64,000 bases of DNA. It comes from Chimaeribacter coloradensis (GTDB lineage: Bacteria; Pseudomonadota; Gammaproteobacteria; Enterobacterales; Enterobacteriaceae). The stretch covers positions 310,001 to 374,000 of the forward strand of contig NZ_PJZH01000002.1 in NCBI RefSeq assembly GCF_002858715.1, read 5' to 3'. Positions within the stretch are counted from its first letter, which is position 1. The number at the start of each line of letters is the position of its first letter. Of the stretch, positions 26,230-37,032 are shown piece by piece. Below the pieces are notes generated by a model. The model was not told the origin of the DNA. It saw only the letters and a program-made list of their open reading frames with translations, and did not search any database. Position numbers and translations under genes: made by a program.

Positions 26230-27654
26230 TTATTTACCCTCTTCCGAATGGTTTAACGGTTCTTTTACCGCGGAGAGCGGACGGGCAGGGGTGTGTTTGG
26301 TCCCCGGGCCGCCTTCTGGCGTATGGTCGCCTTCACCCATCTGCGGGCCTTTCTTGATCAGGTGGAACAGGTAGGTGTAACCCACACCGAACACCGAGCT
26401 GTACACCACGATAAAGGCGATCAGGCTGATGCTCATCTGCAGGTCACCGTGTGCCGATACGGCATCTTTGGTGCGCAGCAGGCCATAGACCACCCACGGC
26501 TGGCGGCCAATCTCCGTGGTGAACCAGCCTGCGAGAATGGCGATCAGGCCGGACGGGCCCATCAGCAGGGTGAACCACAGGAAGGCGCGCGAGCTGTAGA
26601 GGCGATCTTTAAACCGCAGCCACAGACTGATAACCCCCATCAGCACCATCAGCATGCCGAGGCCGGCCATGATGCGGAACGACCAGAACACGATGGTGGA
26701 GTTCGGGCGATCTTCTTTCGGGAACGACTTCAGCGCCGGGACCTGGTCATGCAGGCTGTGCGTCAGGATCAGGCTGCCGAGATACGGGATCTCCAGGGCG
26801 TATTTGGTCTTCTCCTGCTCCATGTCCGGGATACCGAACAGGATCAGCGGGGTCGGCTCATTCGGCGGGTTTTCCCAGTGCCCTTCAATCGCGGCGATTT
26901 TCGCCGGCTGATGGTGCAGGGTGTTCAGGCCGTGCATGTCACCCAGCATCGCCTGGATCGGCGACACAATCAGCGCCATCCACAGTGCCATAGAGAACAT
27001 CTTGCGGATTGCCGGGGTGTCATTTTTGCGCAGCAGGTGCCAGGCCGCAGACGCACCGACAAAGAAGGCGCTCGCCAGGAAGGCGGCAGTGGCCATGTGC
27101 ATCAGGCGGAACGGGAAGGACGGGTTAAAGACGATCGCCATCCAGTCAACCGGGATCACCATGCCGTCTTTCAGCTCAAAGCCCTGCGGGGTCTGCATCC
27201 AGCTGTTGGACGCCAGGATCCAGAAGGTGGAGATGATGGTGCCGAGTGCGACCATGCAGGTGGCGAAGAAGTGCAGGCCACGGCCCACGCGGTTCCAGCC
27301 AAACAGCATAACGCCGAGGAAGCCGGCTTCGAGGAAGAAGGCGGTCAGCACTTCATAAGTCAGCAGCGGGCCGGTGATGCTGCCGGCAAACTGGGAGAAA
27401 CCGCTCCAGTTGGTACCGAACTGATAGGCCATCACCAGGCCGGACACCACGCCCATACCGAAGTTTACGGCAAAGATTTTCGACCAGAAGTGGTAAAGAT
27501 CGCGGTAAACCTCGTTCTTTGACTTCAGCCACAGCCCTTCCAGCACGGCCAGGAAACTGGCCAGCCCGATGGTGATAGCCGGGAAAATAATATGGAAGGA
27601 GACAGTAAAGGCGAACTGTATCCTGGCGAGATGAAAGGCGTCTAATCCAAACAT
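26230..27654 (-). CDS. cioA: Cytochrome bd ubiquinol oxidase subunit I, CioA type (short Q-loop)
   Basis: 474-residue haem-bearing subunit I. The N-terminal RIQFAFTVSFHIIFPAITIG carries the His ligand of the high-spin haem. GWFTTEIGRQPWVVYG, near residue 390, is the family signature. E. coli CydA is 522 residues; the shortness here comes from the quinol-binding loop, which classes it with CIO-type oxidases that tend to resist cyanide. ATG at 27654. First gene of cioA-cioB-DUF2474. Resistance to cyanide is a family expectation, not visible in the sequence. Confidence 0.93.
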   Translation of the reverse strand: MFGLDAFHLARIQFAFTVSFHIIFPAITIGLASFLAVLEGLWLKSKNEVYRDLYHFWSKIFAVNFGMGVVSGLVMAYQFGTNWSGFSQFAGSITGPLLTYEVLTAFFLEAGFLGVMLFGWNRVGRGLHFFATCMVALGTIISTFWILASNSWMQTPQGFELKDGMVIPVDWMAIVFNPSFPFRLMHMATAAFLASAFFVGASAAWHLLRKNDTPAIRKMFSMALWMALIVSPIQAMLGDMHGLNTLHHQPAKIAAIEGHWENPPNEPTPLILFGIPDMEQEKTKYALEIPYLGSLILTHSLHDQVPALKSFPKEDRPNSTIVFWSFRIMAGLGMLMVLMGVISLWLRFKDRLYSSRAFLWFTLLMGPSGLIAILAGWFTTEIGRQPWVVYGLLRTKDAVSAHGDLQMSISLIAFIVVYSSVFGVGYTYLFHLIKKGPQMGEGDHTPEGGPGTKHTPARPLSAVKEPLNHSEEGK

Positions 27655-27811
27655 TGCTTACCTCGATCTAGCATAGCATCCTCGTTTATTTTTTATTTAC
27701 CAGCAATTAACAGGTGAGCTACATTTTCGTGCGGTTCAGATAATTAACTGCGGATTTCTTTCCTTCTTCGATCGCAAAACCGAAGCGGGTGAAAGGGCAA
27801 GCACAATAATA

Positions 27812-27825
27812 TTGATCTGCATCAT
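27812..27825. promoter_or_regulatory. Candidate FNR/ANR-type site upstream of cioA
   Basis: TTGAT-CTGC-ATCAT matches the FNR consensus TTGAT-N4-ATCAA at 9 of 10 positions. Its centre is about 164 bp upstream of the cioA ATG. Oxygen-dependent control would suit an alternative terminal oxidase. Whether the site activates or represses depends on the unseen transcription start. Confidence 0.5.
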
Positions 27826-27960
27826 GGCGGTTACGATTATTGATATGAATTGTTTCTGATGCAGGTTATTTAGACTTTGTTTCAATGTTGCGTGTTTATC
27901 GGGTAATGATAATAAGATGTGAAAATAGTGTATTTTATGTGGCTATGTTGAAATAGAAAT

Positions 27961-27987
27961 TAAAAAGCCGAACCAGAATGATCGGCT
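27961..27987 (-). terminator. Probable terminator of the LysR-type gene
   Basis: AGCCGA/TCGGCT stem with a 10-base loop, followed on the minus strand by a run of Ts. A second GC hairpin (28018-28037) lies between it and the LysR stop. Confidence 0.6.
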
Positions 27988-28071
27988 GCTGATTTGCCTT
28001 AATGCAACGGTAAATATCGCCCTAATCCCTTAGGGCGGGGGGCAGGTCAGCAGGAAAAGAGGGGGCGCGTC

Positions 28072-28950
28072 TCAGGAGGCAAACAGGTCACGGGTAAAAT
28101 CGATAAAGTTAAGCACCGTGGGCGAGCGCTCCCATTTCCGGTAGATAATGTTAATTTCAGAGGGGATCGCCGGGGCAGCCAGCGGGCGATAGACCACTTC
28201 CGGCAGGAAAACCGTGTTGGATAACACATCCGGCACCACCGCGACGCCCTCATTAAACGAGACGCGGGAAAGGACATCCACCAGGCTGCCGGGGCTTTCA
28301 CTCCGTTTCACCTTAAAACCGCCCCGGCGTGCTACCTCTACGGTGCCGTGCGGTTGCTCCGGAAGAATAAATTTCTCATTACGCAGCTCAAACGGCTCTA
28401 CCGGCTGCTCGCGCCCCGCCAGAGGGTGGGCCGCAGGCAGGGCGACACAGAATATATCTTGCTGAATATGCAGGCTTTTTATGTCATCCGGCAGGCGTAT
28501 CGGGCTGCGGATAAAGGCAATATCCAGCTTTCCTTCGCTGACCATAACCGGCAGTTCATTCATCGGGTATTCGCGCGGGGTGATAGTGACGTTAAGGTTC
28601 TGCTTCCTGAACTGGGACAATAACTTACTCAAAATTCCTGACCACAGCGCCGAGCTGACATAGCCTAACCCCAGGTGCCCCACCTCTCCGCGGCTGGCTA
28701 AACGGCCAATCTCCCTGGCCCGCTCTGCCTGTGCCAGGGTGGCGTTGGCCTCTATCAGGAACAGGGCACCGGCCTGAGTCAGGCTGACGCTGCGCTTGGT
28801 GCGGGTAAATAACTCAACGCCAATGGACTCTTCCAGCTGCTTGATCTGTACGGAAAGGGTAGGGGCGGCGATGCCTAATTTCTCAGCTGCCGCACTAAAA
28901 TGCAGCTTTTCCGCCAGTACCACGAAGTAATGAAGATGCCTGAGTTCCAT
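28072..28950 (-). CDS. LysR-type transcriptional regulator
   Basis: 292-residue LysR regulator with an N-terminal winged helix-turn-helix (MELRHLHYFVVLAEKLHFSAAAEKL then APTLSVQIKQLEE, residues 1-40) and a C-terminal periplasmic-binding-protein-like sensor domain (about 90-290). The target is not evident. It is transcribed toward the cytochrome bd operon, with a likely terminator between. It also faces the 520-bp gap before gatY, which could hold its own operator. Relatives with this N-terminus (CatM/BenM/HcaR-like group) sense aromatic acids, but the effector here is unknown. Confidence 0.85.
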   Translation of the reverse strand: MELRHLHYFVVLAEKLHFSAAAEKLGIAAPTLSVQIKQLEESIGVELFTRTKRSVSLTQAGALFLIEANATLAQAERAREIGRLASRGEVGHLGLGYVSSALWSGILSKLLSQFRKQNLNVTITPREYPMNELPVMVSEGKLDIAFIRSPIRLPDDIKSLHIQQDIFCVALPAAHPLAGREQPVEPFELRNEKFILPEQPHGTVEVARRGGFKVKRSESPGSLVDVLSRVSFNEGVAVVPDVLSNTVFLPEVVYRPLAAPAIPSEINIIYRKWERSPTVLNFIDFTRDLFAS

Positions 28951-29470
28951 GTGTTACCTATAATTAGCTTTTTCCTAATAGTAACTAAAAAATTTCCTAA
29001 GAGCAGCAACTAACATTGTTCACAGCGTGAAAGATATTGTTACATTCATGCTTAAAATATGAACTGTGCGTTTGCGCCGGGTGATAAACCGGGTAAATCA
29101 CGCCATAGAAATAAAACAGTACCCAACGCAGAGAAACAGAGAGAGGCTGCGCCCTGTTATTCCCTTACGATGTTAAAAACAGCCAGGTTATAAAATTTTT
29201 ATTGGCACGTTGTTATCTGCGCTATTTGTAACAGCGCAGACTGTTCGTTAATAACAATAGTTCTCATTTGGCAATAAAGGAAATAACGCTGCTTCTTTCT
29301 TGCGCACTTTTTAATTAAGCCAGGTCAGCAGAATTATTTGGGCGAGGTAGCAACCCTATAATGCGCATATGTTGTTTAGTTACAACCTACTTCTTATCAG
29401 CACAATTTTGCCGCCTGGCTTATCCGCCATCGTACATGGCCGCGAGGCGTCTGCACGATGGCGATAAACC
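28951..29470. other. 520-bp non-coding gap between the LysR gene and gatY
   Basis: AT-rich, no convincing ORF. Contains an 8-bp perfect hairpin TCTGCGCT/AGCGCAGA (29216-29240) and a short palindromic ATAAAATTTTTAT segment (about 29191-29203). A small RNA or operator is possible, but nothing specific is recognised. Confidence 0.4.
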
Positions 29471-31436
<1,966 letters not shown>

Positions 31437-31473
31437 AACCAGCTCCTGAAAGGGGGCCTGCGCCCCCGTGAAA

Positions 31474-32850
31474 TTAGAGGGCTTCAGATTTATTCAGCGC
31501 CGCAGCCTCTGCTTGTGCCCGGATAAAGCCGCGGGCGCGCCGCCAGGTCAGGAACACACCGAGGGCATAGATCACCCCAATCACCAGCAGGCCGGTCACG
31601 TTCTGCCAGGTCAGCAGTTCAATCAGCAGGTAGGTAACAGGGGAGCCGCCCTGATCCAGTGAGGCCACCAGCCCACCGCTCTGTTTCAGCGTACCGGCGT
31701 TGGCCGCCAGTTGGGTATGCAGGCCGATGGTCTGGGTCGCTATCCACAGGGTGATACTCATGATGAGGGTGCCGGAGATCAGGGTGCGGAACAGGTTGCC
31801 CTGATGCACGGCCACCGCAATCGCCACAAAGAAACCGATGGTAGCCAGATCGCCGAACGGCAGAACCTGGTTGCCCGGTACGAGGACAGCAATCAGGATA
31901 GTCAGCGGGATAAAGATCAGGCTGGCGGAGACCACCGAGGTGTGCCCCAGCAGCAGGGCCGGATCGAGGCCAATCAGGAACTCCTGGCCGCCAAACTTCG
32001 CTTGCAGCTTCGTACGGGCATGGCGCGCTATCGGCGTCAGGCCATCCATAATCGGCTTGATCACCCTGGGCATCAGCAGCATCACCGCAGCCGTTTTGAC
32101 CGCCAGTTGCAGGACGCTTTTAGCGTCATAACCGGCCAGGTAGCCAATCAGCAAACCCATGATAAAACCTACGGTCACCGGCTCGCCAAAGGGGCCGAAA
32201 CGCCGCTGGACATCGTCCGCGCTGAAATGAATCTTATTGAGGCCGGGGATTTTCCCGATGACGGTATCAACCAGCACCGCAATTGGCCCCAGATAGGCGG
32301 AAGAGCCGTGTGGGATCGCGATCCCTTCCAGGCCAAAATAGTCACGCGTGTCTTTGGCAAACCAGTCCCCCAGTTTGTAGATAAAGGCGGCGTGCACCAC
32401 CACGCCCAGGATCGCCAGCCAGTAGGAGCCGGTCGCAATATGCACCAGCGCACCGGTAAAGGTCATGTGCCAGATATTCCAGATATCGACGTTGACGACC
32501 CGCGTCATACGGGTGACCAGCATCAGAATATTGACCAGAATCGCCACCGGGATCGCGACCAGCGCAATCTGTGAGGCCCAGGTCATCGGGGAGGAGCCGG
32601 GCCAGCCGATGTCCACCACCTGGAGGTTAATTTCAAAGTGCTCGGCCATGGCTTTCGCCGCCGGGCCGATGGAGTCGAGCATGAGGCCGATCACCAGCCC
32701 GATGCCCACAAACCCGATACCAATATGGATGCCGGATTTGAACGCCTCGCCCAGCTTCATGCCCAGCAGCAGGGAGAAAATGATGATCACAATAGGCAGC
32801 ATCACGGTCGGGCCGAGATCGAGGATGTAGCGCATGATGTCCGTAAACAT
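31474..32850 (-). CDS. gatC: Galactitol PTS permease IIC component GatC
   Basis: 458-residue inner-membrane channel of the galactitol phosphotransferase system, with about 10-12 helices. It moves galactitol inward while GatA and GatB phosphorylate it. The N-terminus MFTDIMRYILDLGPTVMLPI and the stretch VDIGWPGSSPMTWASQIALVAIPVAI are typical of the gat-type IIC family (E. coli GatC 451). A 5-bp gap separates it from gatB. Confidence 0.94.
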   Translation of the reverse strand: MFTDIMRYILDLGPTVMLPIVIIIFSLLLGMKLGEAFKSGIHIGIGFVGIGLVIGLMLDSIGPAAKAMAEHFEINLQVVDIGWPGSSPMTWASQIALVAIPVAILVNILMLVTRMTRVVNVDIWNIWHMTFTGALVHIATGSYWLAILGVVVHAAFIYKLGDWFAKDTRDYFGLEGIAIPHGSSAYLGPIAVLVDTVIGKIPGLNKIHFSADDVQRRFGPFGEPVTVGFIMGLLIGYLAGYDAKSVLQLAVKTAAVMLLMPRVIKPIMDGLTPIARHARTKLQAKFGGQEFLIGLDPALLLGHTSVVSASLIFIPLTILIAVLVPGNQVLPFGDLATIGFFVAIAVAVHQGNLFRTLISGTLIMSITLWIATQTIGLHTQLAANAGTLKQSGGLVASLDQGGSPVTYLLIELLTWQNVTGLLVIGVIYALGVFLTWRRARGFIRAQAEAAALNKSEAL

Positions 32851-32855
32851 GGCGA

Positions 32856-33140
32856 TTACTCCTGCAGCAGCATCAAGATCTTCTGTTTCAGTGCGTCAAT
32901 ACCGACACCTGACACAAAGGGCATACCGTGTACCACCGGAATGGTACCGAACTGACGATCTACTTTGGCGGTGGTACAGATCAGATCGGCCCCGTCCATA
33001 TAGGTTTCGATCTCCGTTACCCGGCACTGCACCAGATCAAGCTGAATATGGTGCGCTGCGCATAACTCTTTGATCTCTTCAGCGGCCAGCGTCGATGTCG
33101 CTACCGCGCCGCCACAGGCCACAATAATTTTTCTTTTCAT
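32856..33140 (-). CDS. gatB: Galactitol PTS IIB component GatB
   Basis: 94-residue cytoplasmic phosphocarrier. [14 protein letters not shown] carries the phosphorylated Cys9 in the IIB P-loop. It receives phosphate from GatA His and passes it to galactitol on GatC. Length equals E. coli GatB. Its ATG overlaps the gatA stop by 4 bp. Confidence 0.95.
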   Translation of the reverse strand: MKRKIIVACGGAVATSTLAAEEIKELCAAHHIQLDLVQCRVTEIETYMDGADLICTTAKVDRQFGTIPVVHGMPFVSGVGIDALKQKILMLLQE

Positions 33141-33637
33141 GAAGGAACTCCTTGCTGTTGTTGATGTGAAGAAGCTGGTGAGGCGGGCTGTGAAAACAGC
33201 CGCTGGCGGAACAGCTCGCCCAGTGCCTCATCCGGGGCGGCTAATAACGCATCCAGAAAATCGGGGTCCTGTAACTGGCCAAACAGCGTGCGCAGCAAAA
33301 CCAGCTGCTGCTGAGGGTCTGTCACAATCAGCGCGATAATCAGGGAGACGGCGAGGGAACCTTCGTCATCCGCCTGCTGGAACGGCACCGGCTGTGCCGG
33401 GCGAATCAGGTAAAGGGCCGGGCGGCAGGCATGTTCTGCGCCGCAGTGCGGAATGGCGACGGCGTGTTTGTCTAATGCAATGCCGGTCGGGAACTGGGCT
33501 TCACGCGCCAGCAACGCAGCGGGGTAACCCGCATTGACCACGCCGCGGGCGAGCATTTCCTGCCCGATATGCTCCAGCGCCTGGGTGGCATCAGCAAAAT
33601 GAAGGCCGGACTTTACGAAGAGGTCAAACGGCTGCAT
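33137..33637 (-). CDS. gatA: Galactitol PTS IIA component GatA
   Basis: 166-residue fructose/mannitol-type IIA domain. The phosphorylation site is His64 in [14 protein letters not shown]. It takes phosphate from HPr. Start at 33637 is preferred because GAGGAG lies at good spacing; a codon 15 bases upstream is also possible. It overlaps the 3' end of gatZ by 14 bp. The Gln/Ser-rich tail (HQQQQGVPS) makes it longer than E. coli GatA (150). Confidence 0.92.
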   Translation of the reverse strand: MQPFDLFVKSGLHFADATQALEHIGQEMLARGVVNAGYPAALLAREAQFPTGIALDKHAVAIPHCGAEHACRPALYLIRPAQPVPFQQADDEGSLAVSLIIALIVTDPQQQLVLLRTLFGQLQDPDFLDALLAAPDEALGELFRQRLFSQPASPASSHQQQQGVPS

Positions 33638-34925
33638 GACGGCTCTCCTCATTCAGGGCGCTGCCCGGCGCACAGCCAAAACGGTAGGCGCGGAGGACGT
33701 CCTGGATTTTGTCAATAATCAGGGCATGGGGGGCGGCGGTGAGATCGCCGGACAATACGCGCTGGAACTGCACCGGCAGGTACTGGCTGAGCAGGCCAAG
33801 TGGGATCTCGGTCTGCTCCAGGTTGGTAAGCAGCGTCTCCAGTGCGGCCTGAATACGCGGATGGGTCCAGTAGTAACGGATGCGGTCTGACAGGCTGAAA
33901 TGCAGGTCAACCAGCGCCCGGCTGAAAGTTGGGTGATAGTATTTTTTCCAATAATGCGGTTCATCCAGCATGACGCCGTCAACCACCGCCAGAATCTGGC
34001 TGCGTGATTCCGCGGCAACCAGGGTCTGCTCCATGGCGGCCAGCGCAAATACCGCCTCACGCAGGGTAAACGTCAGTGCCGGGCCTACTTTCAGGATGGC
34101 GTAATGATCCTGAACCAACTGCCGGTAGGCGTGCGGCGTCTGGTAATCGGTGGAGTGCGCCTCGTAGACCAGGGGGGTAGTGGTAATAAAATGCGTCAGC
34201 GCCCGGGCTGCCTCAGGCTGGTAATGCACTACCCGGGTGTGATCGAATTCCACGCCCGGTTGCACCACCAGGGCGATGATGCGGGGAAGCGCCGCCTGAA
34301 GGCCGGCCCGTTCAAATGCCTGATAGTGCAGCCGCAGGGTGTCGGCGGCATCTTCCGGGGTTGTGATATGCACCTGTTCAATGGCGGTGGCTTCACCTCC
34401 CGGCACCGGCACTTCCGTGCCGATGACATAGGTCAGCGCCTGTTGCTGTGCCGGGGTTGCTGCGGCTTCGGCTGCACGACAGAGCCGGGCCGCGCGTTCC
34501 GCCACCACGGCAGGAGGTAAGGGGACCGGATCATCCGCGCAGGACATGGAGGCATCGAGATGGATCTTGCTGAACCCGGCACTCACATAGGCGGCTATCA
34601 GCGCTTCCGCTTTCTGCATCGCTGTTTCGGCAGGTTCATGCTGCCAGCAGTTCGGGCCAAGGTGATCACCACCGAGAATCAGCCGTGATGCCGGAAAACC
34701 GATCTGCCGGGCCTGCGTCAGCACCGCATCACGGAACGCCCCGGGCGTCATGCCGGTGTAGCCGCCGAACTGGTTAACCTGATTAGAGGTGGCTTCGATC
34801 AGCACTTTACGATGGCTGGTAAGATCAAAACGCAGCGCGGCTTCAATAACCCACGGGTGTGCAGAGCAGACGGAACAGATCCCGACTGCGTCGCCCTGCT
34901 TGTGTTGCTGGATAATATCTTTCAT
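33624..34925 (-). CDS. gatZ: D-tagatose-1,6-bisphosphate aldolase subunit GatZ
   Basis: Non-catalytic chaperone-like subunit needed for full activity and stability of GatY. Start at 34925 ([12 protein letters not shown]), with CGGAG upstream, gives 433 residues, versus 420 in E. coli. The difference is a C-terminal extension after FGCAP that runs over the gatA start. Conserved blocks: [64 protein letters not shown] and [10 protein letters not shown]. First gene of the permuted gat operon. Its start codon lies in a 10-bp inverted repeat. Confidence 0.95.
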   Translation of the reverse strand: MKDIIQQHKQGDAVGICSVCSAHPWVIEAALRFDLTSHRKVLIEATSNQVNQFGGYTGMTPGAFRDAVLTQARQIGFPASRLILGGDHLGPNCWQHEPAETAMQKAEALIAAYVSAGFSKIHLDASMSCADDPVPLPPAVVAERAARLCRAAEAAATPAQQQALTYVIGTEVPVPGGEATAIEQVHITTPEDAADTLRLHYQAFERAGLQAALPRIIALVVQPGVEFDHTRVVHYQPEAARALTHFITTTPLVYEAHSTDYQTPHAYRQLVQDHYAILKVGPALTFTLREAVFALAAMEQTLVAAESRSQILAVVDGVMLDEPHYWKKYYHPTFSRALVDLHFSLSDRIRYYWTHPRIQAALETLLTNLEQTEIPLGLLSQYLPVQFQRVLSGDLTAAPHALIIDKIQDVLRAYRFGCAPGSALNEESRHAAV

Positions 34926-34956
34926 TGTTATTCTCCGTTTGTTTTCGAATAACAAT
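34924..34956 (-). promoter_or_regulatory. Inverted repeat overlapping the gatZ start codon
   Basis: Perfect 10-bp arms ATTGTTATTC (34924-34933) and GAATAACAAT (34947-34956), 13 bases apart. In mRNA this would fold into a hairpin with the Shine-Dalgarno GGAG at the loop edge and part of the AUG in the stem. It may instead be a GatR operator. A 9-bp direct repeat TATTCTCCG recurs 40 bp further upstream (34969-34977). Confidence 0.5.
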
Positions 34957-35297
34957 CGGTTTATTTCGTATTCTCCGCAATCCTGCCCTGTTTGATTCGT
35001 GATGAGGATCGTATTTATTTTTGCGTTTTCTTTCTTTTACACGGGCTATTTTCGAACTGCTCCGCATGATACCCCTTGGAGAGCCGGGTTAAATCAAAAG
35101 GCTGATGAATAAATGCTTTACTCATATCACTCAGGTTTATGTTTTGATTTTAAAGAAAATAGAAGTGGATTTTTCGACGGTGAGGTTTTGGTAAAAGGGG
35201 GATGAAGAGCGCAGTAACAGGGGCGTAAAAATTTTTCTCCCCTTTCATATGCTGTTTGTTTACACTAGCGGGACTATGGAAAATCAGGCTGGATATT
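34926..35297. promoter_or_regulatory. Divergent control region of gatZABCDY and gatR
   Basis: 372 bp without a gene. It must hold both promoters. Apart from the gatZ-proximal repeats no clean -35/-10 pair or CRP site was identified. The whole gap is AT-rich. Confidence 0.5.
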
Positions 35298-36089
35298 ATG
35301 AATTCTTATGAAAGACGCCATAAAATAGTTGACCTGGTCAATCAGCAGGGCACCGTGCTGGTCGCTGAGCTTTCAGACGCTTTCGATGTGTCAGAGGTGA
35401 CGATCCGCTCGGATCTTCGCTTGCTGGAGGAGCGGGGCATGGTGCTGCGTTTTCACGGTGGCGCAGCCAGACCGGGGGATGCCGTGGACAACCTGCTGAA
35501 TGAGGCAGGCAAGGAGGCCGTTGAGGTGGTGCTTGAAGATCGTTACCGGCTGGCGAAGGACCCTAAAAAGCGCATTGCCCAGGCTGCCGCCGCGATGGTC
35601 AGGGCGGGGGATACGGTCATTCTCGACAGCGGCAGCACCACGATGCTGATTGCTGAAGAGCTGGTAAACCGGGAAGACATCACCATTATTACCAACAACC
35701 TGCCTGCGGCGTTTGTGCTGTCGGAAAACAAGGATATTACGCTGGTGATCTGTGGCGGAACGCTGCGGCATAAAACCCGGTCAATGCACGGTACCGTGGC
35801 GGAGTCAGCATTACAGGGGATTTCAGCAAACCTGATGTTTGTGGGCGCGGATGGCCTGGATGCCGTGAATGGTATTACGACCTTCAACGAGGGTTACTCT
35901 ATCAGCGGCGTGATGGCAAAAGCGGCCGCGCGGGTCATTGCGGTAACGGATGCCTCAAAATTTGGCCGGCGCGGGTTTAACCAGGTACTGCCTCTGGCGC
36001 AGATCGATACCGTGATTACAGACAGCGGCATCGGCAGTGACGATCACCAGGCATTAGCCCAGCGCGGTATGCATGTGGTTATCGTATAG
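35298..36089 (+). CDS. gatR: Galactitol operon repressor GatR (DeoR family)
   Basis: 263-residue DeoR-type regulator. Start at 35298 (MNSYERRHKIVDLVNQQG) matches E. coli GatR; the frame upstream is not conserved. N-terminal winged helix (VLVAELSDAFDVSEVTIRSDLRLLEERG, about 18-45), then the sugar-phosphate sensor domain with ILDSGSTTMLIAEEL, TNNLPAAFVLSENKDITLVICGG and MFVGADGLDAVNGITTFNEGYSI. It lies divergently next to gatZ and most likely represses the gat operon until the inducing sugar phosphate accumulates. Confidence 0.93.
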   Translation: MNSYERRHKIVDLVNQQGTVLVAELSDAFDVSEVTIRSDLRLLEERGMVLRFHGGAARPGDAVDNLLNEAGKEAVEVVLEDRYRLAKDPKKRIAQAAAAMVRAGDTVILDSGSTTMLIAEELVNREDITIITNNLPAAFVLSENKDITLVICGGTLRHKTRSMHGTVAESALQGISANLMFVGADGLDAVNGITTFNEGYSISGVMAKAAARVIAVTDASKFGRRGFNQVLPLAQIDTVITDSGIGSDDHQALAQRGMHVVIV

Positions 36090-36106
36090 GGCAGGATAAA
36101 AGTAAA

Positions 36107-36124
36107 AAGCCCCTTGCGGGGCTT
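36107..36124 (-). terminator. Intrinsic terminator of the 36129-36467 gene
   Basis: AAGCCCC-TTGC-GGGGCTT hairpin, followed on the minus strand by TTTTT. It may also slow the convergent gatR transcript, which lacks its own U-run here. Confidence 0.8.
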
Positions 36125-36128
36125 GAGA

Positions 36129-36467
36129 TCAATGTGCAGCGGCCGGCGCGGGGGCAGGGGGCAGTTCAACCACGGCGACCCGGACTTCATAATGGCCGCC
36201 GCTTTTTTGCGGCATGGCCGAGAGCAATTTATTCAGGCCTTCTGCCGGGTTGTCTGTTTGCATCGACGCCTGATAAAGCGGGATCATCGGGGGCGGCATC
36301 GCACCAGGGGGCAAACTACCTGGGAAACCGCCCCGCGGCCCTTTTCCTTCCATCACAGAGGGCGGCGCATCATGCGCATTTTCTGTGGGGGCGGCCTGGG
36401 CAGAGAGGCTGGATGCAGAAAGAGCCAGTGCCAGCAGGCCGGCAGCCGTTAAACAGATCTTTTTCAT
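36129..36467 (-). CDS. Hypothetical secreted Pro/Met-rich protein
   Basis: 112 residues starting MKKICLTAAGLLALALSASS at 36467, with GGAGG five bases upstream. A clear Sec signal peptide has likely cleavage after SAQA. The mature part is about 83 residues: a Gly/Pro/Met-rich stretch (GGFPGSLPPGAMPPPMIPLY), a short region QTDNPAEGLNKLLSAMPQ, a possible strand EVRVAVVELPP and a Pro/Ala tail. It has no cysteines. No family was recognised. It is a single-gene unit with its own terminator, convergent with gatR. Confidence 0.7.
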   Translation of the reverse strand: MKKICLTAAGLLALALSASSLSAQAAPTENAHDAPPSVMEGKGPRGGFPGSLPPGAMPPPMIPLYQASMQTDNPAEGLNKLLSAMPQKSGGHYEVRVAVVELPPAPAPAAAH

Positions 36468-36879
36468 AATAACCTCCATAACCGCGCAACATCGCCCGGC
36501 CCCCTTATCAAACGCGTTCTCACAGAAGCGCTCAAGGCGCTTTACGCAACCTTTTCTCTGCTAACGCAAATCTGAATATTGAGACACATTTCGGCTAAAT
36601 ACAGGCCCGCCCTTGTATTAATTTTTATAATACAAAGGGTTATATCTTAACAGTGTTGTCACGACGGACTGCGGGAGGAGAAGAGAGATTCTACCGGGAA
36701 AAACATCAAACCCAGTAATGCTCCTGTTACTGCTGCGGCTGAAGGCGGCACAAAGAGGCGTGGTGGCCAGGGCTCAGCATAAGCAGGCTGTTTTTCATTT
36801 CCCCAGGCAAAGGTGCATCACCTTTCAGGGCAGGCTAAAGAAAACGGAGCAGCCTGAACGACACGTCTGCGCTGACGTG
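36468..36879. other. Non-coding stretch upstream of the secreted protein
   Basis: No convincing gene. A near-perfect hairpin CCTTGTATT/AATACAAAGG (36611-36638, one bulged A) stands out in AT-rich DNA and may be an operator or promoter element of the gene at 36129-36467. Confidence 0.4.
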
Positions 36880-37032
36880 TCAGAAAATCTGGCAGAACAG
36901 GGCAATCACTGCGACCCAGAACAGTGCACACCCACCCAGGATCAATTTCCAGGCGACAGGGCGGCTGACAGAGTCGACGTTGAAAACGGGCTGCTGCTGC
37001 TGTTGCTTGATAACGTGCTGATGGCTATTCAT
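36880..37032 (-). CDS. Small single-helix membrane protein, YmiA-like
   Basis: 50-residue ORF: an N-terminal soluble part with five consecutive Gln (MNSHQHVIKQQQQQPVF), then RPVAWKLILGGCALFW followed by VAVIALFCQIF as one membrane helix. The W-x-L-x-LG-x-x-LFW pattern resembles the E. coli small membrane protein YmiA. The ribosome site is weak. A 7-bp hairpin (GACACGT/ACGTGTC, about 36860-36881) overlaps the stop and could end the transcript. Function unknown. Confidence 0.5.
   Translation of the reverse strand: MNSHQHVIKQQQQQPVFNVDSVSRPVAWKLILGGCALFWVAVIALFCQIF

Larger units (their letters stand above)
27655..28071. other. Leader region of the cytochrome bd operon
   Basis: 417 bp without a gene. 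Contains an FNR-like site (27812-27825) and, at its far end, hairpins that follow the LysR gene. The LysR gene is transcribed in the same direction, so the oxidase promoter must lie in this gap. Confidence 0.5.

Noticed and set aside
25158-27522. Two long plus-strand ORFs opposite the cytochrome bd genes
   Set aside because: Antisense frames of cioA and cioB; His/Gln/Asp-rich and without motifs.
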